From NCBI RefSeq assembly GCF_040954835.1, contig NC_090709.1, positions 44,586,490-44,650,489 on the forward strand: DNA of 64,000 bases. Reading direction: 5' to 3'. The DNA is from Lepisosteus oculatus (taxonomy: Eukaryota > Chordata > Actinopteri > Semionotiformes > Lepisosteidae). The position numbers were made by a program, and so were the translations under genes. The notes below the pieces were generated by a model. That model did no database searches and had not been told where the DNA came from. It saw only the letters and a list, made by a program, of their open reading frames with translations. This document shows, in pieces, positions 54,997 to 64,000 of the stretch (position 1 is its first letter; each line of letters starts with the position of its first letter).

Positions 54997-55177
54997 GGGA
55001 GGGGAGAGGAGAGAGCAGAGAGAGAGAACGTTGCTGCCGGATCCCACCCAGCACAGCTGCTGCTTGGCCTTAACCCCCTAGGCTCAACCTAGGGCGATAC
55101 CAGCTCAAGCACTCTTCAGGATCTTCGATCGCCTTCTAGAACTTTGGAAAGACAAGAACTGCGGGCATGCCACTTGA

Positions 55178-55198
55178 ACTTGATCTTAGCCAAAAGGC
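55178..55198 (-). ncRNA. U2 snRNA 5' fragment (21 nt), remnant of a target site
   Basis: The minus strand GCCTTTTGGCTAAGATCAAG followed by T equals vertebrate U2 snRNA nt 12-32. Sequence on either side departs from U2. It lies between the 5' sides of two head-to-head Tx1 LINEs. It is too short for a U2 gene and is best read as a target-site trace. Confidence 0.75.
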
Positions 55199-55204
55199 TG
55201 ATAA

Positions 55205-56462
55205 AATCGGATTCCAGCTCACTGGCCCTGCAAAACTTAGTTCAAGACTTTAAACTCTCAGACACATATAGATGTATATATCCCACAACAGCAGGATATA
55301 CATGGTCAGGGAGGAATAGCAGCTCCAGAATTGACTATTGCTTTGTCTCAGAGAGAGTGAAAGTTGCTGGGGTCACTCTTCAGCCTGTCTTCTTCTCAGA
55401 TCATCAGGCTTTAGGGTGTAGAGTGGAACTCCAGGGCGGGACTGTCTTTGGCCCAGGCCTCTGGAAACTCAACACAAAGCTGCTAGAGAACGAGGGGGTA
55501 ATATCCCGCTACAAAGAGAAACTATCACAGTGGCTGTCCTTGCAGTGTCTGTACGGGTCAGTAGGAGAGTGGTGGGAGGAGGTGAAGGTTAGGACAAAGG
55601 CCTTTTTCATGGCTGAGGGAAGGAAGGCTGCTGCCAGACGGAGAGGAGTGCTAGCCAGGAAACAGAGGCAGCTGCAGCGTCTCTACACGATGCTGCACAG
55701 TGGCTTCGATGTGCTCGAGGATATCACCCTTTTAAAAAAAAACATCCGGAGCATAGTCGAAGAAAGCAGTCGAGGAGTGCTGTTAAGAAGCAGAGTGCAG
55801 TTCTTGGAAGAAAATGAGAAGTGTACTCGCTTCTTTTTCAGGAAAGTGGTAGGCTCCAAGTCTGTCATGGAAAGTGTAGTTGATGAGGAGGGAAGAGAGA
55901 GTACAGAGCTGAGTGCTATCCTCTCCTGCATCGAGGCCTTCTTGTCACGGACGTCCAAGGGGACTAACCGTGGGGAGCAGAAGTGTGGAAAAAGACCCAT
56001 ATGCGTAGCGGCGAGACGGGAAAAAGGCCCGGGCTCATTAGTGCAAAGAGTTCAGGAATGCCGTATAGAAACCTGTGCCCTCAGGGAGCGGACGTGGGGC
56101 GCCCTGGTGCTAGGCGGGTCTCAGGACATCCGAACGTCAGTGCTGAGCGAGGACAGAGTGCAAGACCCGGAAATATATAGCCTAAGGGAAAGAGAGGGAC
56201 AGGAAGGACAGCAGACCAGAAACTAGGGACAGGACAGAGAAGGACCGCCCTCTGGCTGCAGAGGGCGTGACACTTCTACTCAAGACTGTACAGCTCTACA
56301 GAGGTAAAGGATGAAGAAATTCATTTTTTTACCTCAAAGCTAGAAAACGTTTTGAGTGAAGAAGATAGGGAAGTACTTGAGGGGGATTTGACAGTAGAAG
56401 AACTGAGAGGCTATGGAGAGCTTACAGAAGGGGAAATCTCCGGGTGCTGACAGGCTCCCTAA
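55205..56462 (+). mobile_element. Second Tx1-clade LINE, 5'- and 3'-truncated
   Basis: The plus-strand frame covers the end of the endonuclease (GYTWSGRNSSSRIDYCFVSE, FFSDHQALG) and the connector (GLWKLNTKLLENEGVISRYK, LEENEKCTRFFFRKV, SCIEAF). After a solo LTR insertion it resumes with VLSEEDREVLEGDLTVEELR and GKSPGADRLP, the start of RT. It then stops at the edge of the duplicated tRNA unit (56463). It is of a different subfamily from the neighbour at 51.7-55.2 kb. Confidence 0.8.
55943..56272 (-). mobile_element. Solo LTR, Ty3/Gypsy-type (family D), nested in a LINE
   Basis: 330 bp beginning TGTCACGCCCTCTGCAGCC on the minus strand and ending CCGTGACA. CTTCT precedes (55938-55942) and follows (56273-56277) it, a perfect 5-bp target duplication. 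It interrupts the Tx1 LINE frame, so it is younger than that LINE. Contains a TATATATT-type box. Confidence 0.88.
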
Positions 56463-57032
56463 AGGGGCGTCTGCTTTTACTACTTGCACGAATGAAGGCA
56501 AAAAAAAGCCAATCGATGTGAAAGAACGGCGCTTTACAGAGGAGTACTGCCTGACTGGATCGTTGATGAACGACAGAGGCCACTCCGACCTCTTCTCGGT
56601 TTTCTTCAATGACTTACTAAGGATCTTCTTCACATTCGCCCATGCAGGGGAAGCCAGTTACACCAAAGCAAACGCAGGAAAGTGCAATTCAAGCAGAGAC
56701 CAGGAGGGACTTGTTTACACCGAGAGTGGTCGGAGAATGGAACAATGCACCCAGCCCTGTTGCTGGAGCCGATTCTTGATGAGATCTTGAGCTCACTAAG
56801 AAGCCCCCGCTGGATGCTAATCTTTCTGTTGTTCTTGCAGGTCCTGCGCTGCTTTTGAGCCGACAGTGCTCGTCCTGGTCTGTCGGCACAGCCCAATTGC
56901 AAATGATCGGCTCCGCGTACAGAAGGAACGTGCGTTTGGTACAAGAGTGCACGAAGGCACCGGAAATACATTGGGAACAAATGACCGGTCGCTCAAGACC
57001 TCTGTGAAGTACAGGAGCGTGCAAAACGAGGC

Positions 57033-57105
57033 TGTTTCCACCCGGTCTCGAACCGGGGACCTTTCGCGTGTTAGGCGAACGTGATAGCCGCTACACTACG
57101 GAAAC
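57033..57105 (-). tRNA. tRNA-Val(AAC), copy 1
   Basis: GTTTCCGTAGTGTAGCGGCT, TCGCCTAACACGCGA (AAC anticodon), CCCCGGTTCGAGACCGGG and TGGAAAC plus A. All stems pair, with G7-T66 as a wobble. AAAA at 57023-57026 gives the TTTT terminator. Compared with Val(CAC) at 58518 the D loop has CGGCT for TGGTT. Confidence 0.95.
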
Positions 57106-57214
57106 CTGCAGGGACCGCTGCTGGTGTCTCGCTTGCGTTTCGGGCTGAGAAAGGGACGCGTCACTTTAGGCAGGGGGCGCTGGAGAGAGGAACAAAGGGC
57201 GCGATGAAACAAAA

Positions 57215-57287
57215 TGCCGAAACCCGGGATCGAACCAGGGACCTTTAGATCTTCAGTCTAACGCTCTCCCAACTGAGCTATTTCGGC
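57215..57287 (-). tRNA. tRNA-Phe(GAA), copy 1
   Basis: GCCGAAATAGCTCAGTTGGG, TTAGACTGAAGATCTAA (GAA anticodon), TCCCTGGTTCGATCCCGGG and TTTCGGCA. Complete pairing. A TTTT terminator lies immediately downstream (plus AAAA at 57211-57214). Confidence 0.96.
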
Positions 57288-57639
57288 GGTGCGCAAATCC
57301 CACAGCCACCTGCTCCAGCCTTCCTCTGTTGTGGCATGAGCGCACCAAGAGTAGCGGGACAGTGTTGCAGGAACGTCACTCAGAAGGAAAGCCACCCAGC
57401 TGCGCCCTCTGAGCTCTGTCCAGCGCATCTTCCTCGCATGGACTCCTGCCTGCGACGGGCAGGAAACAATTAGCAAGAACAGAACGACACCCCATGGGTG
57501 TCTCATGACCGCACCTTAGGTTGTGACACGTGCAGGTGTGAGGGGTTGCCGGGCTACTTTGGAGCAGAGCTTGGGCGGAGGGGGGGCGGGAAAGCAGACA
57601 AAGAGGTGACACCTCAAGGTCTGCACGATCACAGCTCTC

Positions 57640-58310
57640 CGCCGCCCCAGGCTTCCGCTCGATAAGCTACTGGACACACCCGCCCCTCCTCACACAGACC
57701 GTGGAAAAGCCCCCGAGTGGGAGGGCTCTCTCTTCCTCCCAGGAGCTCTTGGACACGACGCACAGACAGGGCGCGGGGAGCCGCCGCCTGCAAACACGGC
57801 TCCAGGCAGGACTCCACTCCGCAGGAGCCGCAGAGCAGAGGAGATGAGGGCAGCTTAGCTCCTGTGCAGAGACCTGAGCTGTTGTTGCTGTGGATGCTGT
57901 CTTTTCTGCACTCGGGGTAGGAGTGAATGTTGAGTTGCCCTTAGAAATGAAGCAGAGCACTTCAACGGCATGGGTGTGTGTGTGTGCGCGCGCCCTGGTG
58001 ATTCTGGGAGACAGATCGAACCTGGGCTAAAAGAGAGGGGGCTTAGCCCTCTTCCATTTGCTAGTTCAAAGTTGTACAACCCATTTGTATCTGCTAGGCG
58101 GCGCAGTCGTCGTGCACAAAGAACGTTTTGAAAAGCGTCAAAGGCAAGTCATTCCGAGTTGGTCGTTTGTGTTTTCCGTTCAGACGTGAAATGCTGAAAT
58201 GATCTCTCGGCTCCTCGGTTGTCATTTCTGCTCCGTAAAGGGATCACAGCACGTGTCGGCTTCCAGCACGGTGGGTCGGGACACGATGCCGGGGGTCGGA
58301 GAGAGCGATG
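57640..58310. other. GC-rich spacer in the tRNA cluster
   Basis: No gene recognised. Contains a short (GT)n/(GC)n tract at about 57970-57993. Open frames on both strands look compositional. Confidence 0.5.
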
Positions 58311-58313
58311 TCT

Positions 58314-58381
58314 TCCTCGTTAGTATAGGAACTGTCACCTATCCCCACCTGTCACGCGGGAGACCGGGGTACATCAGGACG
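58314..58381 (+). pseudogene. tRNA-Asp(GUC) pseudogene
   Basis: TCCTCGTTAGTATAG and CACCTGTCACGCGGGAGACC (GTC anticodon) with GGGGT match tRNA-Asp. The D loop carries foreign bases (GAACTGTCACC) and the T arm is broken (ACATCAGG). Confidence 0.75.
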
Positions 58382-58517
58382 CGCATTGAAGTGAAAGCAG
58401 GATGCGCTGTGACATGCACTGTGCAGATCCCGCCACACTAAGAGGTGACTGGGTCTGTTCGATCACAGCGCTAGGCGAATCCCCAATCCCCTTTTGTGCC
58501 TGGCGACAAAAGATGTC

Positions 58518-58590
58518 TGTTTCCGCCCGGTTTCGAACCGGGGACCTTTCGCGTGTGAGGCGAACGTGATAACCACTACACTACGGAAAC
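58518..58590 (-). tRNA. tRNA-Val(CAC)
   Basis: GTTTCCGTAGTGTAGTGGTT, TCGCCTCACACGCGA (CAC anticodon) and CCGGTTCGAAACCGG with GGAAACA form a perfect cloverleaf of vertebrate type. TTTT terminator 7 bases downstream (plus AAAA at 58508-58511). It lies between the two Val/Phe units. Confidence 0.97.
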
Positions 58591-59020
58591 GGTGGTAAGA
58601 TGTGCCCAGCGGCCCAGCGCTGAGCTTCGCCAATGCGATTTAGCTGCTTCCAGTGCCTTTATTGGAGTGCGCTGATGGACCGTGCTCTCTCTCCAGAGAC
58701 CAGCACGCCTGTCATGGACGGAGCAGGAAAGGCGGCGCCACATTCTACAGCCCTCTCCACGCAATCGACGAAATCGGGCTACTGAAGTGGAGAAAATCGC
58801 CTCTCCAGAAAGTGCAAATATCATCTTGGAGACTATAAATCCTATTGCCGAAGGTCAGCCCTGTCTACCAGAGTAACCCTCCCACAGCGATGATCAGCTC
58901 GTCTCACACGCGAGAAGTTTCGGTTGGAAACAAGCGCCCCCTCTTCTCGCACGTTTTGCACGTTCGAGTAGTTTTAATGCGGCTCTTTCGTACACGGTGC
59001 TGATCTTTTGGAAAGCAGGA

Positions 59021-59083
59021 GGCAAAACCGAGTCGAACCGCCTGGGTGAAAACCAGGAACCCTAACCGCTAGACTATATGGCA
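59021..59083 (-). pseudogene. tRNA-Glu(UUC) pseudogene with shortened T arm
   Basis: AGTCTAGCGGTTAGG and CCTGGTTTTCACCCAGGCGG match tRNA-Glu(UUC). The T arm is reduced to TTCGACTCGG by two small deletions and the acceptor does not pair. Confidence 0.8.
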
Positions 59084-59284
59084 GCGAACAACCATGCTGT
59101 TCACGGCATCAAGCAAGCAAACTACATAAATATGAGAAAACACGCAAGAGAGTTGTCACTCAGAGTGTCGAAGGGTCGATGTATACTGGGGCTCAGTTGA
59201 AATGCAACGTCAGGACTTTTCCGAATTATGTCACACGAAGAGAGCACAGCCCTTTCCGCCCTGCTGCGTGTGTCTCGGTAACTC

Positions 59285-59356
59285 GCTGTGATCGTATAGT
59301 GGTCAGTACTTTGCGTTGTGGCCGCAACAACCCCGGTTCGAATCCGGGTCACGGCA
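59285..59356 (+). tRNA. tRNA-His(GUG)
   Basis: GCTGTGATCGTATAGTGGTC, TTTGCGTTGTGGCCGCAA (GTG anticodon) and CCCCGGTTCGAATCCGGG with TCACGGCA. The acceptor has one G-U pair. TTTT at 59373-59376. It ends only about 5 bases before the second Val/Phe unit. Confidence 0.95.
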
Positions 59357-59795
59357 GAATAGGGGCGTCTGCTTTTACTACTCGCACGAATGAAGGCAAA
59401 AAAAAGCCAGGGGAAGCCAGTTACACCAAAGCAAACGCAGGAAAGTGCATTTCAAGCAGAGACCAGGAGGGACTTGTTTACACCGAGAGTGGGCGGAGAA
59501 TGGAACAATGCGCCCAGCCCTGTTGCTGGAGCCGATTCTTGATGAGCTCTTGGGCTCACTAAGAGGCCCCCGCTGGATGCTAATCTTTCTGTTGTTCTTG
59601 CAGGTCCTGCGCTGCTTTTGAGCCGACAGAGCTCGACCTGGTCTGTCGGCACAGCCCAATTGCAAATGATCGGCTCCGCGTACAGAAGGAACGTGCGTTT
59701 GGTACAAGAGTGCACGAAGGCACCGGAAATACATTGGGAACAAATGACCGGTCGCTCAAGACCTCTGTGAAGTACAGGAGCGTGCAAAACGAGGC

Positions 59796-59868
59796 TGTTT
59801 CCGCCCGGTCTCGAACCGGGGACCTTTCGCGTGTTAGGCGAACGTGATAGCCGCTACACTACGGAAAC
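59796..59868 (-). tRNA. tRNA-Val(AAC), copy 2
   Basis: As copy 1 but with C66 restoring the Watson-Crick pair to G7 (GCGGAAAC). It shares the CGGCT D-loop variant, so the variant predates the duplication. Confidence 0.96.
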
Positions 59869-59977
59869 CTGTAGGGACTGCTGCTGGTGTCTCGCTTGCG
59901 TTTCGGGCTGAGAAAGGGACGCGTCACTTCAGGCAGGTGGCGCTGGAGAGAGGAACAAAGGGCGCGATGAAACAAAA

Positions 59978-60050
59978 TGCCAAAACCCGGGATCGAACCA
60001 GGGACCTTTAGATCTTCAGTCTAACGCTCTCCCAACTGAGCTATTTCGGC
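59978..60050 (-). tRNA. tRNA-Phe(GAA), copy 2
   Basis: As copy 1 except one acceptor change giving G4-T69 instead of G4-C69 (TTTTGGCA). The cloverleaf is otherwise intact. TTTT terminator directly downstream. Confidence 0.94.
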
Positions 60051-60904
60051 AGTGCGCAAAGCCCACAGCCACCTGCTCCAGCCTTCCTGTGTTGTGGCAT
60101 GAGCGCACCAAGAGTAGCGGGAGAGTGTTGCAGGAACGTCACTCAGAAGGAAAGCCACCCAGCTGCGCCCTCTGAGCTCTGTCCAGCGCATCTTCCTCGC
60201 ATGGACTCCTGCCTGCGACGGGCAGGAAACAATTAGCAAGAACAGAACGACACCCCATGGGTGTCTCATGACCGCACCTTAGGTTGTGACACGTGCAGGT
60301 GTGAGGGGTTGCCGGGCTACTTTGGAGCAGAGCTTGGGCGGAGGGGGGGTGGGAAAGCAGACAAAGAGGTGACACCTCAAGGTCTGCACGATCACAGCAA
60401 ACTTAATTCTAATCACGACTAATTTCACTAAAAATAATGTAATATAAAACGGATGTTTTTAACTTTATTGTAGTGTTTTAGAAACGAATATGTCTTCAAA
60501 AATTGTTATTTTTCACTCCTAGGAATGAAAGCTGTTGTTATATGATGTTTATTTTCAAATTTTGAAAAAAGGATTCTAGCTTTCTCCCCTTGCAGGCATC
60601 GGACACAGAGAACCTCATGGTTTTCCTAAAAATCTTTTTTTTATGTTCCCTGGTGTTCCAAACTTAGTTTTAATCAATTTTAATTTGTTATTATGTTAAA
60701 AACAAGGTAATAACTTCTTAATTGGACTATAAATAATGTCATATTGTCTGCTATAAAACTGATGTTTTCAACTCTATAGTAGAGATTCAAGAATCAACTA
60801 ATAGAGAATTGAAATATAAAAAGGGCATAAGAAGACAACAACGACCACAAGATAGAGATATTGTCCAAAGAGGCAAGAAGGGCAAAGCCGCAATAAGGTA
60901 AAAT

Positions 60905-62410
60905 CCTTTTTTGAAAGAGATTGCTGTCAGAATGCACATCCGTATCCCAAACAGAATCTCTAGTAAAATATGATCATTTGTGAAACAGACAAATGAGTGT
61001 CTGCTACAATATGATTGCAACATATCTGCATTTGTTGGTTTTTAAGGAGTAAGAGTGCAGGGGGTTTAAACCTGCGATCCAGTGTGTTGAAGAATTTCAC
61101 AACACTACCTCTAGCACATCTGGAAATAAATCCTCAGGCTGCTTACTGCCCTGGGCATATACCAGGAAATTACAGGAGCACATCTATATATCACTGCGTT
61201 GAAGCAGGAGACACACAGTCACTGCAAACACATCCTAAATACAGTGTTTCAGCACTTTTGACCTCATCCAGAACGTATCATTTCTTGAAAGGGATTGCTG
61301 TCCGAATGCACATCTGAATCCCAAACAGAATCTCTAGTAAAATACGATCATTTGTGAAACAGACAAATGACTGTCTCAGGGGCCCATTCCTCATTCTCAA
61401 GACACATGTATGCAGTACGTACACCATGCATTGAGCAATAGGGACTGAAGACACCACAGGTAAGGTTAGATGTCATGTTCTATGATCATTTCATTCAGCA
61501 TTAGGGACTAAATATAGTAAACGTATGATGCTAAAATGTTATTTTCACATATATTAATGTAATAACTGATTGCTTATGCTTTATAAACAAATCTAATTAA
61601 AATAAAAGCTTATGTTTTGTATTTATCTTGTACCATAGAACATGATTTTCTTTGTATTTCAAGCCCACAAAGTGTCCAAATGTTCTATGATTATTTCTTT
61701 CAGCATTAGGGACTAAATTTACTAAACGTATGATGCTAAAATCCTGAAAAAAGGATGTGCTCCATCTCGTCAGTAGATTGGATTCCAAAACTGATTTGGG
61801 TCAATATACATTACCTTTGAAGATAAGGTACAGTCTACTGTAGGGAACCATCAACTTAGAAAGCATTGGCCTTCCCTGGGGGGCAGGTAGGTGCAAAAGA
61901 TAAACCTTTATCCTATCTTTATCTTAAGATAAGTGGCCAAGCAGTATTTTTCCAAGTTTCACCAAGCTCATCATGTTGCCATAGTAGACAAAGTTCTATA
62001 AAATGTTAAATAACTTTTAAAAAAAGCATCTTGGTCTTTCAGTACTGTACAAGGTGAATTAAACTGTCCCTGGTAATGCAAAGTAATTAGAAGCATCCCA
62101 GAAACTTTATCTCTAGAAACATTAGCTGTTTTATATCATGTAATTTAGTGTGATGTTGTCAGAATTCAAGGACATTATCACACACAGAAATTGGTTCAGT
62201 TAAATCTAAAAAACACAGCTAAACATGGGTTTAAATGTAAAATAGAAGTCTTACCTATTGTCAAAAGATTTAATTCAAGAAGTGATGTAATAAATGATTG
62301 CTTGTGCTTTATAAACAAATCTAATTAAAATAAAAGCTTATGTTTTGTATTTATCTTGTAGCATAGAACATGTTTATCTTTGTATTTCAAGCCCACAAAG
62401 TGTCCAAATG
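60905..62410. repeat. Interleaved direct repeats in AT-rich DNA
   Basis: A block of about 90 bp at 60912-61000 recurs at 61288-61378 (GATTGCTGTC, CCCAAACAGAATCTCTAGTA, ATCATTTGTGAAACAGACAA). A second block of about 115 bp at 61558-61680 recurs at 62287-62408 (ACAAATCTAATTAAAATAAA, AGCCCACAAAGTGTCCAAAT). CATTAGGGACTAAAT occurs at 61499 and 61704. No coding sequence. 60400-60900 is AT-rich without features. Confidence 0.8.
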
Positions 62411-62683
62411 ACGCACTACATGATATAAGGAAGATTATCACATGCATATCGGTATTATCTTTCTTATGAAAATGCATTCCTTTCATTACCGTTTACTTTT
62501 TAAAATGAACTCAAATTGTGTATAATGTAATAATTTAAGTAGAATAGATTCAGGTAGAAAATATAGAGTCATGATGTTTATGGCTAACATCATTTCACAT
62601 GGGTGAATTTTAAGCTAAGAAATAAAAACATTTACAATGAAGATACCATTGCTTAATTTTAAATGCCTTTAAAAAATAAATAC

Positions 62684-63629
62684 CTCCTGAGAATAATTTG
62701 CCACTACCAGATCCGTGGTAAGGTACTGTTTGAATCCAATCAGGAGAGGAGCATCCATCTATAGAGTCCAGCTTGGGCCGCTCTCTTCTGGAGAGCCTGC
62801 TGATACTTTTTAACTACTCGGGGCCTGTAAGGATATAAAACACCGGTTTAAACATTTTATACCTATAAGACAAATTAGAATTTTAGTAAAAAATAGATCT
62901 GAAAATTAAAAAGTCTTACTGCTGATAGAGTTCTTCAGATCTCACATCTTCCCCTTCCTTATCCGCTTCTGCTTCAGTTTCTAGAGCAGCCTCTGGCATC
63001 TCTTCCTCCTGGACAGTGGCCTCTTGCTCTGGGCCGCTGGAATGCAGGTAGATTCTTTTCAACATGCTTTTACATAATATGTTGTAACAATGATTTCAAA
63101 AAGAAACTACAGAAGCCTTACAGATTAATAATATCTCACCTTGCCAATGTGTCTTCAGGCTTCCCATGTACAAAAAGGCCCAAGGACTCTAGCAGTCTTA
63201 CAACCGCTATCCTGTTTGCCTCACCAGACACGATCTCTATTCTGTTGTAATCCACGATGACCCGTTCTTCAGGTGATTTATCATGTCCTTCCTCGCCTGT
63301 TGAGAGGCCATCCTGATCTCTTCTGCCGTGGCGTGCTTCATACACGCCCTCTTCAAGTGAGCAGGGAGCTGATCAAAAGTATTCAGGCACATCTTGCACA
63401 CCAGGGGAATCCTCGCGGGTTTCCTTTGAAAATAAATAATACCATCTGTGTATAGAAACAAGCTAAGACTGATTTCTTAAATTATCCTTAATTTTCTCTC
63501 TCATAGTTTGAGCATAATGATTTTATTGCATTTATATAAGAAATGCTCATTGCTCCAAAATAAATAATGGTTTCATAAAAAAGTGAACACTTACTTGGTC
63601 TCAGTCACAGACTTTCTTATAGGAGCCAT
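62684..63629 (-). CDS. C2H2-like finger protein gene, Crypton/recombinase-related type, four 5' exons
   Basis: Exons by splice signals and phase: 63595-63629 (start MAPIRKSVTET, A at -3 and G at +4 of the ATG; donor AA/GTAAGT), 63140-63423 (after TTTTCAAAG; donor AAG/GTGAG), 62920-63036 (after CATTCCAG; donor GTAAG) and 62684-62824 (after CTTACAG; donor GAG/GTA). Phases fit throughout. Exon 2 encodes a finger-like VCKMCLNTFDQLPAHLKRAC with a second Cys and MKHATAEEI, then RVIVDYNRIEIV. Exon 3 is very acidic. Exon 4 has RVVKKYQQALQKRAAQAGLY, then LLIGFKQYLTTDLVVANYSQ, like the N-terminal DNA-binding part of tyrosine-recombinase-like proteins common in fishes. One-base frame breaks are apparent in exon 2 (near 63250) and exon 4 (near 62745): pseudogene or assembly indels. 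Family assignment is from memory and tentative. Later exons were not found to the left. Confidence 0.6.
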
Positions 63630-64000
63630 TGTGGAGTTCAGCAACTGCAGGTCCTAGAAGTGGGGAAGGAATTTTAAAAGAGAAATTGACTTACAATACA
63701 GAAAGAATGGCTGAGGGATCACTAAAATATATATATATACAAATTCCAAAGACTGAGTCCATATAGAAACAACTACCTTTCATATTCAGTATAAGATGGA
63801 GAGATGAATTGGCCCTGAAAATCCACTGCAATGAGAAACTGCTCCTGCCATTGTGTAAGAACAAACATACATTCTCATCTATATTAATTTGCAGTTACAC
63901 TATTGCAATTAATCTGTATCAATTCTGCATTCATATCTACTAGAAAGAGCTCTCAATTAATTAAATGCCCCATTGAACTGGCCCTGATTATACAATGCAA

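Larger units (their letters stand above)
51732..55170 (-). mobile_element. Tx1-clade LINE with ORF1 and internally deleted ORF2
   Basis: The minus-strand element has a 5' UTR with tandem repeats (54787-54996), ORF1 with a CCHC knuckle, and ORF2 with an apurinic endonuclease and fragmentary RT. Its 5' side leads into a U2 snRNA fragment at 55178-55198. Its 3' side ends abruptly at 51731 within duplicated host sequence, without a poly(A) tail. The Tx1 clade (Keno, Kibi and relatives) includes lineages known to target U2 or other small RNA genes. The copy is non-functional in RT but retains long frames. Confidence 0.8.
56463..57635. repeat. tRNA Val-Phe duplication unit, copy 1
   Basis: Nearly identical to 59361-60398. 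It starts AGGGGCGTCTGCTTTTACTAC and ends GATCACAGC in both. Copy 1 has about 135 extra bases (about 56510-56645) of unknown origin. Both carry tRNA-Val(AAC) and tRNA-Phe(GAA) on the minus strand. Confidence 0.95.
59361..60398. repeat. tRNA Val-Phe duplication unit, copy 2
   Basis: See 56463-57635. Differences are few single bases. The unit edge lies next to tRNA-His, whose TTTT terminator is inside the unit. Confidence 0.95.

Noticed and set aside
61040-61110. Box B-like GGGTTTAAACCTGCGATCC
   Set aside because: No matching box A or cloverleaf. A chance palindrome is as likely.

Overview
This is vertebrate nuclear DNA, most likely from a ray-finned fish. The tRNA genes are vertebrate-type, an SRCR immune-type exon is present, and the transposon mix is typical of fishes: a Rex1-like LINE, L2, Tx1-clade LINEs, a Tc1 fragment and a Ty3/Gypsy chromovirus. 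The species cannot be fixed from the window. Protein-coding sequence is sparse. Most of the window is a tRNA-gene landscape made of old duplications, mobile elements and decayed tRNAs.

Layout. 1-2.4 kb: two minisatellites, then the 3' end of a minus-strand SRCR-receptor-like gene (one SRCR exon and a possible membrane/tail exon). 2.5-4.1 kb: a truncated Rex1-like LINE with a solo LTR beside it. 5.1-10.3 kb: a nearly complete Ty3/Gypsy chromovirus (minus strand) with two very similar LTRs. 10.3-21 kb: old repeats, decayed tRNAs, a 2.4-kb 5'-truncated L2 LINE and an intron-containing tRNA-Ile(UAU). 21.3-26.3 kb: a 5-kb inverted-repeat structure whose arms carry a 178-bp tandem array; this is the least explained object here. 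26.3-51.7 kb: a network of old duplications, including a collinear pair offset by about 14 kb (31.7-37.5 and 45.5-51.7 kb), carrying live tRNA-iMet, Leu(CAA), Lys(UUU) and Leu(UAG) plus many dead copies. 51.7-56.5 kb: two head-to-head Tx1-clade LINEs meeting at a 21-nt piece of U2 snRNA; one holds a solo LTR. 56.5-60.4 kb: a live tRNA cluster, in which a Val(AAC)+Phe(GAA) unit is present twice, with Val(CAC) and His(GUG) between the copies. 60.4-62.7 kb: AT-rich with direct repeats. 62.7-63.6 kb: four exons of a minus-strand gene encoding a C2H2-like finger protein that resembles Crypton/tyrosine-recombinase-related fish proteins.

How it fits together. About ten tRNA genes look functional, with good cloverleaf pairing and usually a nearby T-run terminator. 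About sixteen more are degenerate and often sit in recognisable paralogous flanks, so the region has gained and lost tRNA genes by duplication. Several mobile elements carry tRNA-like promoter boxes or lie beside tRNA genes. All calls come from reading the sequence; no database or structure search was run.
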